DNA of 40,006 nt from Acidimicrobiaceae bacterium (GCA_002729125.1 PBTQ01000067.1:1-40006); one strand, 5' to 3'; positions 17,477 to 26,132 are shown, numbered from the stretch's first letter. The notes: generated by a model from the letters alone, not told the origin. Made by a program: numbers and translations.

Positions 17477-18666
17477 AGGCTCTCCGCTTTTCCCGCAAAG
17501 AAGGCCGCTACGCCGCTGCGATGGCGGCATCTCGGCTCCGCCCCGGCTCCGGCGCCGCCGTCGGGCCCCTTTCGTTGATCGACGAAGACGCTCCCGAACT
17601 CCCGACCCCGGACTGGGTGCGGGTGTATCCCCGGCTCGCCGGTATCTGCGGTTCTGACCTGTCGACGGTCGACGGCCATGCGTCGCGCTACTTCGAACAT
17701 TTCGTCAGTTTCCCGTTCGTTCCCGGCCACGAGGTCGTCGGCGACACCGACGACGGTCGACGGGTCGTGCTCGACCCGGTGCTCGGCCATGCCGCCCGCG
17801 GCTTCGGACCTCCGTTCGAGGGGGCGCAGCCCGGCGACGGCGACGACTACCGCCATCTCACCACCGGCGATCTTGAGCCCGGCATCCAGACCGGCTTTTG
17901 TGAGACGACCGGTGGAGCGTGGTCGACCGAGTTCGTCGCCCACCCCAGCCAGCTTCACGAGGTCCCCGACTGGATGAGCGATGAACTCGCCGTTCTGATG
18001 GAGCCGGTCGCCGGCGGTGTCCACGCCGCACTCCGGGCGAAGGTTGCCAACAGCGACACTGTTGCGGTGATCGGTGCAGGCACGATGGGTCTGGTCACCG
18101 TCGCCGCGCTGCGTCATCTGACATCCCCCGGCTCGATCCTGATCGGGGCCAAGTACCCGACCCAACGGCAGCTCGCCGAGGAGTTCGGCGCCGACGTCGT
18201 GTGCGCACCCGACGAGCTCAGCCGAGCAGTCCGACGAGCGACCGGATCGTTCATGATCGACGGCCGACTCTCCGGTGGTGCCGACATCGTCATCGACGCC
18301 GTCGGCTCCCAGCAGTCGATCGAAGCAGCGATCGGGATGTGTCGCCCGCGGGGCCGGGTGGTGCTGCTCGGCATGCCGAGCGTGGTCGAACTCGATCTCA
18401 CCGCCCTGTGGCATCGCGAGACCGAACTCATCGGCACCTATACCTACGGATCCGAAACCACCAACGACGGCCGTCGCACGAGCAGTTTCGAGCTCGCATT
18501 CGAACTCGCCGGCAAGGTGCCCTTCGACAAGATGCTGTCGGCCACCTACCCCTTGGCTCGCTATGTCGACGCAATCGCCCATGCGGCCGAGTCGGGAACT
18601 CGAGGCGGGGTGAAGGTCGCCTTCGACATGCGAGACGAAAAACGTCGAGGCACTGGCGACACCTGA
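17473..18666 (+). CDS. Zinc-type alcohol dehydrogenase (MDR) lacking structural zinc cysteines
   Basis: A 397-residue medium-chain dehydrogenase. Catalytic-zinc residues are C59 (GICGSD), H86-E87 (GHEVVG) and E177 (MEPVAGGVHA); the nucleotide-binding GAGTMG is at 201-206. The lobe that usually carries four structural-zinc cysteines is replaced by a longer acidic insertion (about 100-150) with one cysteine. It would interconvert an alcohol and a carbonyl compound with NAD(P). It starts with GTG inside the stop of the exporter gene, so both probably serve one pathway. Confidence 0.87.
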   Translation: MKALRFSRKEGRYAAAMAASRLRPGSGAAVGPLSLIDEDAPELPTPDWVRVYPRLAGICGSDLSTVDGHASRYFEHFVSFPFVPGHEVVGDTDDGRRVVLDPVLGHAARGFGPPFEGAQPGDGDDYRHLTTGDLEPGIQTGFCETTGGAWSTEFVAHPSQLHEVPDWMSDELAVLMEPVAGGVHAALRAKVANSDTVAVIGAGTMGLVTVAALRHLTSPGSILIGAKYPTQRQLAEEFGADVVCAPDELSRAVRRATGSFMIDGRLSGGADIVIDAVGSQQSIEAAIGMCRPRGRVVLLGMPSVVELDLTALWHRETELIGTYTYGSETTNDGRRTSSFELAFELAGKVPFDKMLSATYPLARYVDAIAHAAESGTRGGVKVAFDMRDEKRRGTGDT

Positions 18667-18674
18667 CAAGGATT

Positions 18675-18704
18675 TCGCCGCCCGTCGAGTCGTCATCGCG
18701 GCGA
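18675..18704. terminator. Stem-loop after the MFS-ADH operon
   Basis: TCGCCGC (18675-18681) pairs perfectly with GCGGCGA (18698-18704), leaving a 16-base loop, within the 58-base gap before the acidic protein gene. Confidence 0.4.
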
Positions 18705-18724
18705 GGACCGGCCAGACTACGGCC

Positions 18725-19165
18725 ATGGCCGAAACCGACACCGCCCCGTCGCTCGACGACGAGACGACCGCAGCGCTCACGCTCTTCAACGAGTACGTCG
18801 ACGCCGATCGTGAGCGCACTCGCCGCGAAAAGCGGGTGAAGAAGGCCGAACGGGCCAAGGACGAAGCCGCCACCGTCGTGCGCAAGGCCAACGAATCCGG
18901 CTCCGCCGAAGAGAAGGCCGCGGCCGAGGCTGCCTACCGCGAAGCGCAGGAAGCGTTCAAGAAGATCCGCGACGGCGAGGAACCCGACGAGCCGGCGGCT
19001 GACGAGGCTCCGGTTGACGAGACCGACGCCGAAGACGCCCCCGCCAAGGCCACCGCCGACGAAGAGGCTCCCGCCGACGAGCCGGCGATGGCCACCGATC
19101 GCACCGACGACGACGCCGAGGACGCCGCCGACGACGAAGCGCCGGCCGCCGACGAAGAGCAGTAG
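18725..19165 (+). CDS. Acidic low-complexity protein with charged helical N-terminus
   Basis: A 146-residue hypothetical protein that I do not recognise. Residues 10-85 are a charged, helix-prone stretch (ERTRREKRVKKAERAKDEAA, then AEEKAAAEAAYREAQEAF) likely to form a coiled coil. The last 60 residues are almost entirely Asp, Glu, Ala and Pro with repeats of the ADEAP/ADEE type and no Cys. It has no signal peptide or membrane segment. It stands alone between two dehydrogenase genes with a hairpin on each side. The strong composition bias means the coding call rests on the clean frame, the ATG at 18725 and the flanking terminators. Confidence 0.65.
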   Translation: MAETDTAPSLDDETTAALTLFNEYVDADRERTRREKRVKKAERAKDEAATVVRKANESGSAEEKAAAEAAYREAQEAFKKIRDGEEPDEPAADEAPVDETDAEDAPAKATADEEAPADEPAMATDRTDDDAEDAADDEAPAADEEQ

Positions 19166-19180
19166 TCCCCCAGCGCCACC

Positions 19181-19205
19181 GCCACGCCGAGCCCGGCGTA
19201 GTGGC
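19181..19205. terminator. Stem-loop after the acidic protein gene
   Basis: ACGCCG (19184-19189) and CGGCGT (19194-19199) pair around AGCC. Outer GCC (19181-19183) and GGC (19203-19205) extend the stem after a three-base bulge. Confidence 0.45.
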
Positions 19206-19237
19206 AGTCACGTTCGTGAGCATGGTCAACTGCGTCG

Positions 19238-20170
19238 ATGCGCGCAGTACGTATTGTCGACGGCACCCCGACCCTGGAGACCCTCGCCGGGCCGGAGGGC
19301 GACGGCGTTCGCGTGAAGGTGGCGAGTTCGTCGATCTGCGGGAGCGACCTGCACCTGCTGGACGGCGGGATCGCCGAGGGCATGATCCTCGGTCACGAGT
19401 TCTGCGGCATCGCACCCGACGGCACCCCGGTCGCGGTCGAGCCGATGGCGGGGTGTGGCAGTTGCTGGGCATGCGACGAGGGCCACCTGAGCTTCTGCTC
19501 GAACGGCGCGGTCTTCTACGGCATCGGCCTGCCGGGGGGTATGGCCGACGAAATCATCGTGCACCCCGATGCGCTCGTCGCTCTGCCGTCGGGGCTTGCG
19601 CTCGAACACGCCTGTCTGGTCGAGCCACTTGCGGTCGCGACCCACGCGCTGGACCGCGCCCGGGTCACTGACACCGACCGGGTGCTGGTCATCGGTGCAG
19701 GTCCCATCGGCTTGGCAGCCGCCGCGATGCTCCGCCACCGGGGGATCCCGGCCACGGTCAGCGCCCGTCACCCCCACCAGCAGGCCGCAGCGGAACGGCT
19801 GGGCGCCTCCCTCGATGCCGGCGACGGTTACGATGTCGTGATCGACGCCGTCGCCACCAGCGCCTCGGTCGGTGAGGCCGTCCACCGCGCCCGCCCGATG
19901 GGCCGAGTCGGGTTGGTCGGCACGACATGGCAGCCGGCTGAGCTCAGCATCGCCGCCTGCATGAAGGAGATCGAGATCCTCCCGGCGATGACGTACCGGT
20001 GCCGCGTCCCCGGACGCGACTTCGACGAGGCGGCGGCCGCCCTCGCTGCGGCGCCCGACATCGGCCCGACGATCATCACCCATCGCTTCCCACTCGACGG
20101 CTGCGTCGAGGCGTTCGCGACGGCAGCCGATCGTTCCTCGGGCACGATCAAGGTGGCGTTCGGCCTCTGA
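19238..20170 (+). CDS. Zinc-type alcohol dehydrogenase (MDR) with structural zinc site
   Basis: A 310-residue medium-chain dehydrogenase, shorter than the usual 340-380. Catalytic-zinc ligands are C34 (SICGSD) and H53-E54 (GHEFCG). The structural-zinc cysteines C73, C76, C79 and C87 have the normal spacing. The Rossmann motif GAGPIG lies near residue 151. The substrate lobe is compact. It is not obviously coupled to its neighbours: a hairpin lies upstream and a convergent gene follows after 15 bases. Substrate unknown; sugar-alcohol or threonine-type dehydrogenases are alternatives within the family. Confidence 0.87.
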   Translation: MRAVRIVDGTPTLETLAGPEGDGVRVKVASSSICGSDLHLLDGGIAEGMILGHEFCGIAPDGTPVAVEPMAGCGSCWACDEGHLSFCSNGAVFYGIGLPGGMADEIIVHPDALVALPSGLALEHACLVEPLAVATHALDRARVTDTDRVLVIGAGPIGLAAAAMLRHRGIPATVSARHPHQQAAAERLGASLDAGDGYDVVIDAVATSASVGEAVHRARPMGRVGLVGTTWQPAELSIAACMKEIEILPAMTYRCRVPGRDFDEAAAALAAAPDIGPTIITHRFPLDGCVEAFATAADRSSGTIKVAFGL

Positions 20171-20185
20171 TCGTCGGCCGCTCGG

Positions 20186-20965
20186 TCAGGTGCGCCGACC
20201 ACCGACCGTCGACACGACGGCCACCCGACCGGTGCCGGCATCGACGAGTTCGACCCGAACGAGTCGAGTCTCGCCGCGGTCGATCGTCTCCACGACCCGA
20301 ATCTCTCCCGGCCCCTCCTTCACCGCCCGCAGGTAACGAGTGACGAAGTCGGTCGGCGCCGCGATTCCCGCACGAAACGCCGCCTGCTCGATGAGCAGCC
20401 CGGTGAGGCCGCCGTGCAGGATTCCCCACGGGTTGCGGGTGCGTTCGGAGAGGTCGACTCGCAGATCGTCGGCGCTCACATCGACCCCGAAGTACGACTC
20501 GAGCGAGTCGTCAGGATCGGTTGGCGGCGTGAACACCCGACGGCCACCGACCGTCATGCCGCGAAGGTCGTCGTCGAACGTGGGCTCCAGCACGCCGTGA
20601 TTCGCCGTCGCAAGCGCCACGAGTTCGTCGTCGGCGCCAGCGTCGACGACACGGCACTCCACGACGGACATGGTGCGCCCCGGCTTGATCGCCCGAGTGT
20701 CGACCCGAAGCGGCCCGACCGTGCAGCCACCGACAAGGTGAGTCTCGATATCGGCGGTGACGGTCCATCCGGGCAGCACCGCCTGCCCGGCCGTGATTCC
20801 GGCGCCCATGTCGATCCCCATCAGGACTGCAGCGATGCGAAGGCTGCCGTCGGGGGCGGCGAGATCCGGACGCAGCGGGACGAAGGTCGATGTCCCGCTG
20901 TCGGTGCGTTTGATTTCGACGCCGTAGCGCCCCGGAATCTGTTCGTAGCCTGGAACGTCGTTCAA
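20186..20965 (-). CDS. Double-hotdog (PaaI/TesB-like) thioesterase-fold protein
   Basis: A 259-residue protein with two hotdog-like halves. The C-terminal half has NPWGILHGGLTGLLIEQAAF (178-197), with the HGG element typical of PaaI-type acyl-CoA thioesterases. The N-terminal half (about 35-125) repeats the hotdog pattern. The proposed start is TTG at 20965: it overlaps the stop of the nucleoside hydrolase gene (TTGA), and no ATG or GTG in this frame lies nearby before conserved sequence. The same frame runs further upstream, but that part merely overlaps the hydrolase gene. The likely role is hydrolysis of an acyl-CoA thioester; why it is coupled to a nucleoside hydrolase is unclear. Confidence 0.75.
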   Translation of the reverse strand: MNDVPGYEQIPGRYGVEIKRTDSGTSTFVPLRPDLAAPDGSLRIAAVLMGIDMGAGITAGQAVLPGWTVTADIETHLVGGCTVGPLRVDTRAIKPGRTMSVVECRVVDAGADDELVALATANHGVLEPTFDDDLRGMTVGGRRVFTPPTDPDDSLESYFGVDVSADDLRVDLSERTRNPWGILHGGLTGLLIEQAAFRAGIAAPTDFVTRYLRAVKEGPGEIRVVETIDRGETRLVRVELVDAGTGRVAVVSTVGGRRT

Positions 20966-21888
20966 GTTCGGTATGCGTCGAAGAGCAACTCGAAGAAGTG
21001 ATCGCTCGGGTAGTGGGTGACGATGTCGACGTTGGGTTCGCCGCCGACGAAGCCCATGCGATCGACCTCCATCACCCCGCGCTGGCCCCCGTCGCCGAAC
21101 ATGACCTTGACGTTCAGTCGGCTGATCTCGGCGACCGATGGATCGATGGCGTGGGCCATCGCAATCGGGTCGGGCAGATCGTCGCCTTCCATGCCGTGCT
21201 CGAGGGCGAATCGACGCACGGCCTGCGCGATGTCGACACCGAACCTCGCAAGTGGGGTGCCGATGGCGAGCATCGCATCGTGGCGTTCCTGGGTGACGAT
21301 CGCCGACGTGATGGAGATGTCCCAGCCGACGAACTCGAGCGGCATCCCGGATGCCGTGACGATCGCCGCAGCCTCGGGGTCGGCCCAGAAGTTGAACTCG
21401 GCCATCGCGCTCACATTGCCGGGGCCGTGCACACCGGTGCCGCCCATGATCACCACCCGCTCGACCGCCTCGGTGATCTCCGGGGCACGGAGGACGGCTG
21501 CGGCGACGTTCGAGAGCGGGCCGAGGCACACAAGGGTCACCTCGCCCGGCGAGCCGAGGATCGTGTCGACGATGACATCGACCCCACGCCCTGTAGCCGG
21601 CGTGCGGCCGTGAAGCGGCAAGCCACAGTCGCCCATGCCGTCGTGACCGTGAATGCTCTGCGCGGTCTCGAGGGTGCGCATGATGGGCTGGGCCCGGCCG
21701 GCGTACACCGGCGTCTCCTTGCCACACAGCTCCACCGTGTAGAGCGCGTTCTGCACCGCTTGGTCGAGCCCGACATTGCCGGCGACAACTGTGAGCGCCT
21801 CGACATGCACATCGGGATGCTGCAGCGCCATGACGATCGCAACGGCGTCGTCGCTGGCGGTGTCGGTGTCGATGAGAAAGCGTCGCAT
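20962..21888 (-). CDS. Inosine-uridine-preferring nucleoside hydrolase family
   Basis: A 308-residue hydrolase that splits ribonucleosides into base and ribose. The calcium-binding motif D-x-D-x3-D-D is at residues 7-14 (DTDTASDD). Other active-site elements are NVSAMAEFNFWADPEAA (158-174), with N166 and D170, and D240 and H246 in DPIAMAHAIDP. Length is normal for the family. The ATG at 21888 has TAAGGT six bases upstream, a leaderless arrangement, and is divergent from ileS with 69 bases between starts. Its end is translationally coupled to the hotdog gene. Base preference cannot be told from sequence. Confidence 0.92.
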   Translation of the reverse strand: MRRFLIDTDTASDDAVAIVMALQHPDVHVEALTVVAGNVGLDQAVQNALYTVELCGKETPVYAGRAQPIMRTLETAQSIHGHDGMGDCGLPLHGRTPATGRGVDVIVDTILGSPGEVTLVCLGPLSNVAAAVLRAPEITEAVERVVIMGGTGVHGPGNVSAMAEFNFWADPEAAAIVTASGMPLEFVGWDISITSAIVTQERHDAMLAIGTPLARFGVDIAQAVRRFALEHGMEGDDLPDPIAMAHAIDPSVAEISRLNVKVMFGDGGQRGVMEVDRMGFVGGEPNVDIVTHYPSDHFFELLFDAYRT

Positions 21889-21894
21889 GGTCGC

Positions 21895-21900
21895 ACCTTA
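21895..21900 (-). promoter_or_regulatory. Candidate leaderless -10 box of the nucleoside hydrolase gene
   Basis: TAAGGT on the minus strand, six bases before the ATG at 21888. Confidence 0.45.
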
Positions 21901-21943
21901 CTGTCGGCGGCGAAACAGCGACCGGCGGATCGGACTGCGCCGG

Positions 21944-21949
21944 TATCCT
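21944..21949 (+). promoter_or_regulatory. Candidate leaderless -10 box of ileS
   Basis: TATCCT eight bases before the ATG at 21958. The 69-base divergent gap leaves no room for a T-box leader, which some actinobacterial ileS genes have. Confidence 0.5.
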
Positions 21950-21957
21950 GCGTCGCT

Positions 21958-24900
21958 ATGAGTGACGCAGCGAAGGCGCCGTACCCCCATGTCGAGAGCC
22001 CGGACCTCCCGGGCATCGAGCGGCGAATTCTCGCGCGGTGGAGCACCGACGAGACCTTCGACGAGAGCGTGGAGAGCCGGCCCGAGGACCACGAATACGT
22101 CTTCTACGACGGCCCACCGTTCGCCAACGGCCTCCCTCACCACGGTCACCTGCTCACCGGCTACGTGAAGGACGTGGTGCCCCGGTACCAAACCATGAAG
22201 GGCAAGCGAGTCGAGCGCCGCTTCGGTTGGGACTGTCATGGCCTCCCCGCCGAGATGGAAGCCGAGAAGGACCTTCCCGTCAGCGGCCGGGCGTCGATCA
22301 TCGACTACGGCATCGAACGTTTCAACGAGCACTGCCGAACCTCGGTGCTGAAGTACACCCAGGAGTGGGAGAAGACGGTCACCCGTCAGGCCCGCTGGGT
22401 CGATTTCGAGAACGACTACAAGACCATGGACCTCGACTACATGGAGTCGGTCATGTGGGCGTTCAAGCAGCTGTGGGACAAGGGGCTGATCTATCAGTCC
22501 AACCGCGTGCTGCCGTACAGCTGGGGGGCGGAGACCCCGCTGTCGAACCACGAGATTCGTCTCGACGACGCCACGCGCCCCCGTCAGGACCCGGCCGTCA
22601 CCGTCGCATTCGAACTCGACGACCCATCGGGCATCCCCGGTGATGCCGACACGCCCGCCAAGATCCTCGCCTGGACCACCACGCCGTGGACCCTGCCCTC
22701 GAATCTCGCGCTCGCCGTCGGCCCCGAGCTCGACTACGCCGTGATGCTCGACGGCGACGGCTCGCGTTACCTGCTCGGCGAAGCCGTCATCGGCAGCTAC
22801 GAAAAGCAGCTTGAGAACGCCACCCAGGTCGGCACCCTCAAGGGTTCCGGCCTCGTCGGCCGCACCTACACACCGATCTTCCCGTACTTCGCCGACATGG
22901 CCGAGGTCGACCCGACCAAGCCGCATCACGGCACCGAACGAGCGTTCCAGATCCTCGCAGGCGACTTCATCGACACCTCCGAGGGCACCGGCGTCGTGCA
23001 CATGGCCCCCGGTTTCGGCGAGGACGACCAGCGGGTGGTCGGCGAAGCCGGCATCGGCATGGTCGTGCCGGTCGACGACTCGGGTCGCTTCACCGACGAC
23101 GTCGTCGAGTGGGCCGGCCAGAACGTGCTCGAGGCCAACAGCGGCATCATCAAGCACCTGCGCGAAACGGGTCAGCTGGTCCGCCACGACAGCTATACCC
23201 ATAACTACCCGCACTGCTGGCGCACCGACACGCCGATCATCTACAAGGCGATGCCTTCCTGGTACGTGAAGGTCACCGACATCCGCGACCGGATGCTCGA
23301 AACCAACCAAGCGATCAACTGGGTGCCCGGCCACATCCAGAACGGCCGCTTCGGCCAATGGCTCGAAGGCGCCCGCGACTGGTCGATCAGCCGCAACCGG
23401 TTCTGGGGCTCACCGATCCCCGTGTGGGTCAGCGACAACCCCGACTATCCCCGCATGGACTGCTACGGCAGCCTCGACGAACTCGTGGCCGACTTCGGCG
23501 TCCGCCCGACCAACCTGCATCGTCCCTACATCGACGAACTCGTACGCCCCAACCCCGACGACCCGACCGGCGCGTCGATGATGCGCCGCGTGCCCGAGGT
23601 CCTCGACTGCTGGTTCGAATCGGGCTCGATGCCGTTCGCTCAGGTGCACTACCCGTTTGAGAACAAGGACTGGTTCGACGAGCACTTCCCGGCCGACTTC
23701 ATCGTCGAATACATCAACCAGTCGCGCGGCTGGTTCTACACGCTCCACGTGCTCGCCACGGCGCTGTTCGATCGTCCTGCGTTCCAGAACGTCATCTGTC
23801 ATGGGATCCTGCTCGCCGACGACGGCGCCAAGCTCTCCAAGAAGCTCCGCAACTACACCGAGCCGGAGTTGATCTTCGAGAACCAGGGCTCCGACGCCCT
23901 GCGGTGGTACTTCATGTCCACCAACATCGTGCGCGGCGGCGATACGCGAATCTCCGATCAGGCGATCGACGATGTCGTGCGCCAAGTGATCCTGCCGATC
24001 TGGAACGCCTACTCATTCTTCACGCTGTACGCGAACGTCGAAGGCCACCGAGCGACATTCACGCCCGACCCGGGAACTGACGCTGATCTGCTCGACCGCT
24101 ACATCCTCGCCAAGACCCACGACCTCGTCGCCGCAGTCGAGGCGAACATGGACGACTACGACCTCCCCGGCGCCGCCATGGAGATTCAGGCGTTCATCGA
24201 CGCCCTGAACAACTGGTACATCCGCCGCAGCCGCGACCGCTTCTGGGGCACGGGCGAGGGCGGGGCCGATCTCGCCGGACTCGACACGCTCTTCACCGTG
24301 CTCGTGACGCTGACCCAGGTCGCAGCGCCGTTCCTTCCGATGATCACCGAGGAAATCTGGTCGGGACTGTGCAACGGCGACGACACCATGCCGCCGTCGG
24401 TGCACCTGTCGACATGGCCCACCGCCGCGACCTACGGCGACGACCCCAGCCTCGTCGCCGCCATGGACCGTTTGCGCGACGTCGCCTCCACCGGTCTTCG
24501 CCTTCGCGAGGATCAAAGCCTCCGCGTCCGTCTCCCGCTCGCGTCGGTCACGATCGCCGGCCGCGACGCGTCGACCCTCGAGCCGTTCGCCGACCTGCTC
24601 CGCAACGAACTCAACGTCAAGGACGTTCACGTCACCGAGGAGATCGGTGACCTCGCCACCTTCATCCTTCGCCCCGACGGCAAGGCCCTGGGACCCCGCC
24701 TCGGTAAGGACGTGCAGGCCGTGTTCGGCGCCGCCCGATCCGGTGACTGGACCGCCAACGATGACGGCACCGTCGATGTCGGCGGCCACCTGCTCCAGCC
24801 CGACGAGTACGAGCTGGCGCTCGAGTCGCCCGAGGGTGTCGTCGCTGCTGCGCTGCGCTCCAACGATGCTGTCGTCACACTCGACACCGACGTCACGCCC

Positions 24901-25170
24901 GAACTCGAAGCCGAGGGCCTGGCCCGCGATGTCGTGCGCGAGATCCAAAATGCCCGCAAGGCCGAGGATCTCGTCGTCACCGACCGCATCGACCTCTGGA
25001 TCGACGCCGCCTCGGCCACCGTTGCCGCTGCGATTGGCACCCACGAGGCCTACATCGCCGAACAGGTGCTCGGCACGTCGATCACCATGGGCGCCGGCCC
25101 CGACGACGTGTCGACGCACGAGGCCACTGTCGGTGGTGAGCCCCTGCGCTTCTCGCTGAAGGTCAGCTGA
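21958..25170 (+). CDS. ileS: Isoleucyl-tRNA synthetase (large, eukaryote-like type)
   Basis: A 1070-residue class I aminoacyl-tRNA synthetase that charges tRNA-Ile. The HIGH-type motif is HHGH (61-64), within GPPFANGLPHHGHLL. The KMSKS loop is KLSKK (625-629). An editing domain (WTTTPWTLPSNLAL segment) lies between them and an anticodon-binding domain is C-terminal (NNWYIRRSRDRFWG). The sequence pattern RRFGWDCHGLPAEMEAEK is that of the eukaryote-like IleRS common in actinobacteria; some such enzymes resist mupirocin. The frame stays open for 960 bases upstream, but that part merely lies opposite the nucleoside hydrolase gene; the ATG at 21958 has a promoter box directly before it. Confidence 0.97.
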   Translation: MSDAAKAPYPHVESPDLPGIERRILARWSTDETFDESVESRPEDHEYVFYDGPPFANGLPHHGHLLTGYVKDVVPRYQTMKGKRVERRFGWDCHGLPAEMEAEKDLPVSGRASIIDYGIERFNEHCRTSVLKYTQEWEKTVTRQARWVDFENDYKTMDLDYMESVMWAFKQLWDKGLIYQSNRVLPYSWGAETPLSNHEIRLDDATRPRQDPAVTVAFELDDPSGIPGDADTPAKILAWTTTPWTLPSNLALAVGPELDYAVMLDGDGSRYLLGEAVIGSYEKQLENATQVGTLKGSGLVGRTYTPIFPYFADMAEVDPTKPHHGTERAFQILAGDFIDTSEGTGVVHMAPGFGEDDQRVVGEAGIGMVVPVDDSGRFTDDVVEWAGQNVLEANSGIIKHLRETGQLVRHDSYTHNYPHCWRTDTPIIYKAMPSWYVKVTDIRDRMLETNQAINWVPGHIQNGRFGQWLEGARDWSISRNRFWGSPIPVWVSDNPDYPRMDCYGSLDELVADFGVRPTNLHRPYIDELVRPNPDDPTGASMMRRVPEVLDCWFESGSMPFAQVHYPFENKDWFDEHFPADFIVEYINQSRGWFYTLHVLATALFDRPAFQNVICHGILLADDGAKLSKKLRNYTEPELIFENQGSDALRWYFMSTNIVRGGDTRISDQAIDDVVRQVILPIWNAYSFFTLYANVEGHRATFTPDPGTDADLLDRYILAKTHDLVAAVEANMDDYDLPGAAMEIQAFIDALNNWYIRRSRDRFWGTGEGGADLAGLDTLFTVLVTLTQVAAPFLPMITEEIWSGLCNGDDTMPPSVHLSTWPTAATYGDDPSLVAAMDRLRDVASTGLRLREDQSLRVRLPLASVTIAGRDASTLEPFADLLRNELNVKDVHVTEEIGDLATFILRPDGKALGPRLGKDVQAVFGAARSGDWTANDDGTVDVGGHLLQPDEYELALESPEGVVAAALRSNDAVVTLDTDVTPELEAEGLARDVVREIQNARKAEDLVVTDRIDLWIDAASATVAAAIGTHEAYIAEQVLGTSITMGAGPDDVSTHEATVGGEPLRFSLKVS

Positions 25171-25171
25171 T

Positions 25172-25183
25172 CGGCGATCGCCG
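25172..25183. terminator. Short palindrome between convergent ileS and AIM24 genes
   Basis: CGGCGATCGCCG is a perfect 12-base palindrome that can fold as a four-pair stem with a GATC loop between the two convergent stop codons. Weak as a terminator. Confidence 0.25.
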
Positions 25184-25193
25184 GAGGCGGCGG

Positions 25194-25877
25194 TCAGTTA
25201 CGACTGGCCGGCATGTTCCGGTAGATGTACTGCACGATTTCATCGGGGTTGCGCGACTGCATCATCAGCTCGCCTGGGCCGGTGAACACGAAGACAAAGC
25301 CCTCGCCGGTCTTGGCCGACTTCATGAACGAGTCGCTGGCCCGCGTGAGCTCCATCTGGACGCTTTCGGCGAAGGCGACCATGTGGTTCGTGTCGACGAC
25401 CACCTGCTGGCCGGGCTGCAACTCGAAGCGGTCGAGCGCGCCGTAGCACGACAGCACGACCTTCCCCTGCCCGCTCGCCCGCAGGAGGAAACCGCCCTCG
25501 CCACCGATGAGGTTGCGCATCCCACCCCACTGGGTGTCGATCTCCACACCCATCTCGGCGCACAAGAACGAGCCCTTCTGGATGAGCAAAGGCATTTCGG
25601 GGGTGACGTCGAAGACGGTGACGTCGCCCGGCAACGAGGGAGCGAAGTCGATCCAGCCGCCGTGGGCTGAGGCCGTTGCCGTCGTCATGAACAACGACTC
25701 GCCGCCGAGGACACTGCGTTTGAGGCCCTTCATCAGGCCACCCTCGATCTTCGCGTCGAGATTGAGGTCGGCGGCCATCGCCATCATGGCGCCCGATTCG
25801 GCTCGGATCGCCTCAGACGGGCCGAGGATGGCGCGCGCCACCGAGAACGAGGGGTTGTGTCGCAGTTGGATATCCAT
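25194..25877 (-). CDS. AIM24 family protein (TIGR00266-like)
   Basis: A 227-residue all-beta protein of the AIM24 family. Typical elements are SGAMMAMAADLNLDAKIEGG (about 28-47), GGESLFMTTATAS, GSFLCAE and a C-terminal TGPGELMMQSRNP. Bacterial members have no firm role; the yeast namesake is mitochondrial. No signal peptide is seen. I chose the ATG at 25877, which has TACGAT six bases upstream, over one 18 bases earlier. It is convergent with ileS. Confidence 0.85.
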   Translation of the reverse strand: MDIQLRHNPSFSVARAILGPSEAIRAESGAMMAMAADLNLDAKIEGGLMKGLKRSVLGGESLFMTTATASAHGGWIDFAPSLPGDVTVFDVTPEMPLLIQKGSFLCAEMGVEIDTQWGGMRNLIGGEGGFLLRASGQGKVVLSCYGALDRFELQPGQQVVVDTNHMVAFAESVQMELTRASDSFMKSAKTGEGFVFVFTGPGELMMQSRNPDEIVQYIYRNMPASRN

Positions 25878-25883
25878 GGGGCG

Positions 25884-25889
25884 ATCGTA
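25884..25889 (-). promoter_or_regulatory. Candidate leaderless -10 box of the AIM24 gene
   Basis: TACGAT on the minus strand, six bases before the ATG at 25877. Confidence 0.4.
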
Positions 25890-25977
25890 GGCCACTCACG
25901 TCGCCGCGTGCGCTCGGCTCGACGCGCTGCGGGTGCCGGTCTGTATCGTCACCGACGGCCTGTGGGAGGGTCGCACC

Positions 25978-26050
25978 ATGACTGAACCTCGAGTCGCGCT
26001 CGTCACCGGCGGCGCTCGCGGCATCGGTGCCGGTGTCGCCGCTGCGGCAT
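25978..26050 (+). pseudogene. Remnant of a short-chain dehydrogenase gene (N-terminus only)
   Basis: An ATG at 25978 has a good ribosome binding site (GGGAGGG, seven bases away) and a TATCGT box at 25944-25949. It begins a typical SDR: the first 22 codons give a strand plus the cofactor loop TGGARGIGAG. After about base 26050 the similarity stops in every frame, and the convergent oxygenase gene ends at 26133. The rest of the SDR (some 230 codons) is missing, so this looks like the stump left by a deletion. The 80 bases from 26051 to 26132 contain nothing I can identify. Confidence 0.6.
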
Positions 26051-26132
26051 CAGCGTCCCCGCATGCCGCACCAGATGGGCGAGGAGGACGTCATCAACGA
26101 AGGCTTGGTCCGGGTCACTGCGGGCGGCGGTG

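Noticed and set aside
17233-18891. 552-codon minus-strand frame
   Set aside because: Antisense to the MFS end and alcohol dehydrogenase genes; no domain and low-complexity stretches.
20966-21727. Long minus-strand extension before the hotdog protein
   Set aside because: It overlaps the nucleoside hydrolase in another frame and has an Arg-rich composition typical of a shadow frame.
20998-21957. In-frame 960-base upstream extension of ileS
   Set aside because: It lies opposite the nucleoside hydrolase gene, shows no synthetase homology, and the ATG at 21958 has its own promoter box and the family's normal start.
21889-21957. T-box leader before ileS
   Set aside because: Only 69 bases separate the divergent start codons, too few for a T-box.
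25172-25183. HIP1-like GCGATCGC repeat
   Set aside because: A single copy in a GC-rich genome between convergent genes; most likely chance or part of a small hairpin.
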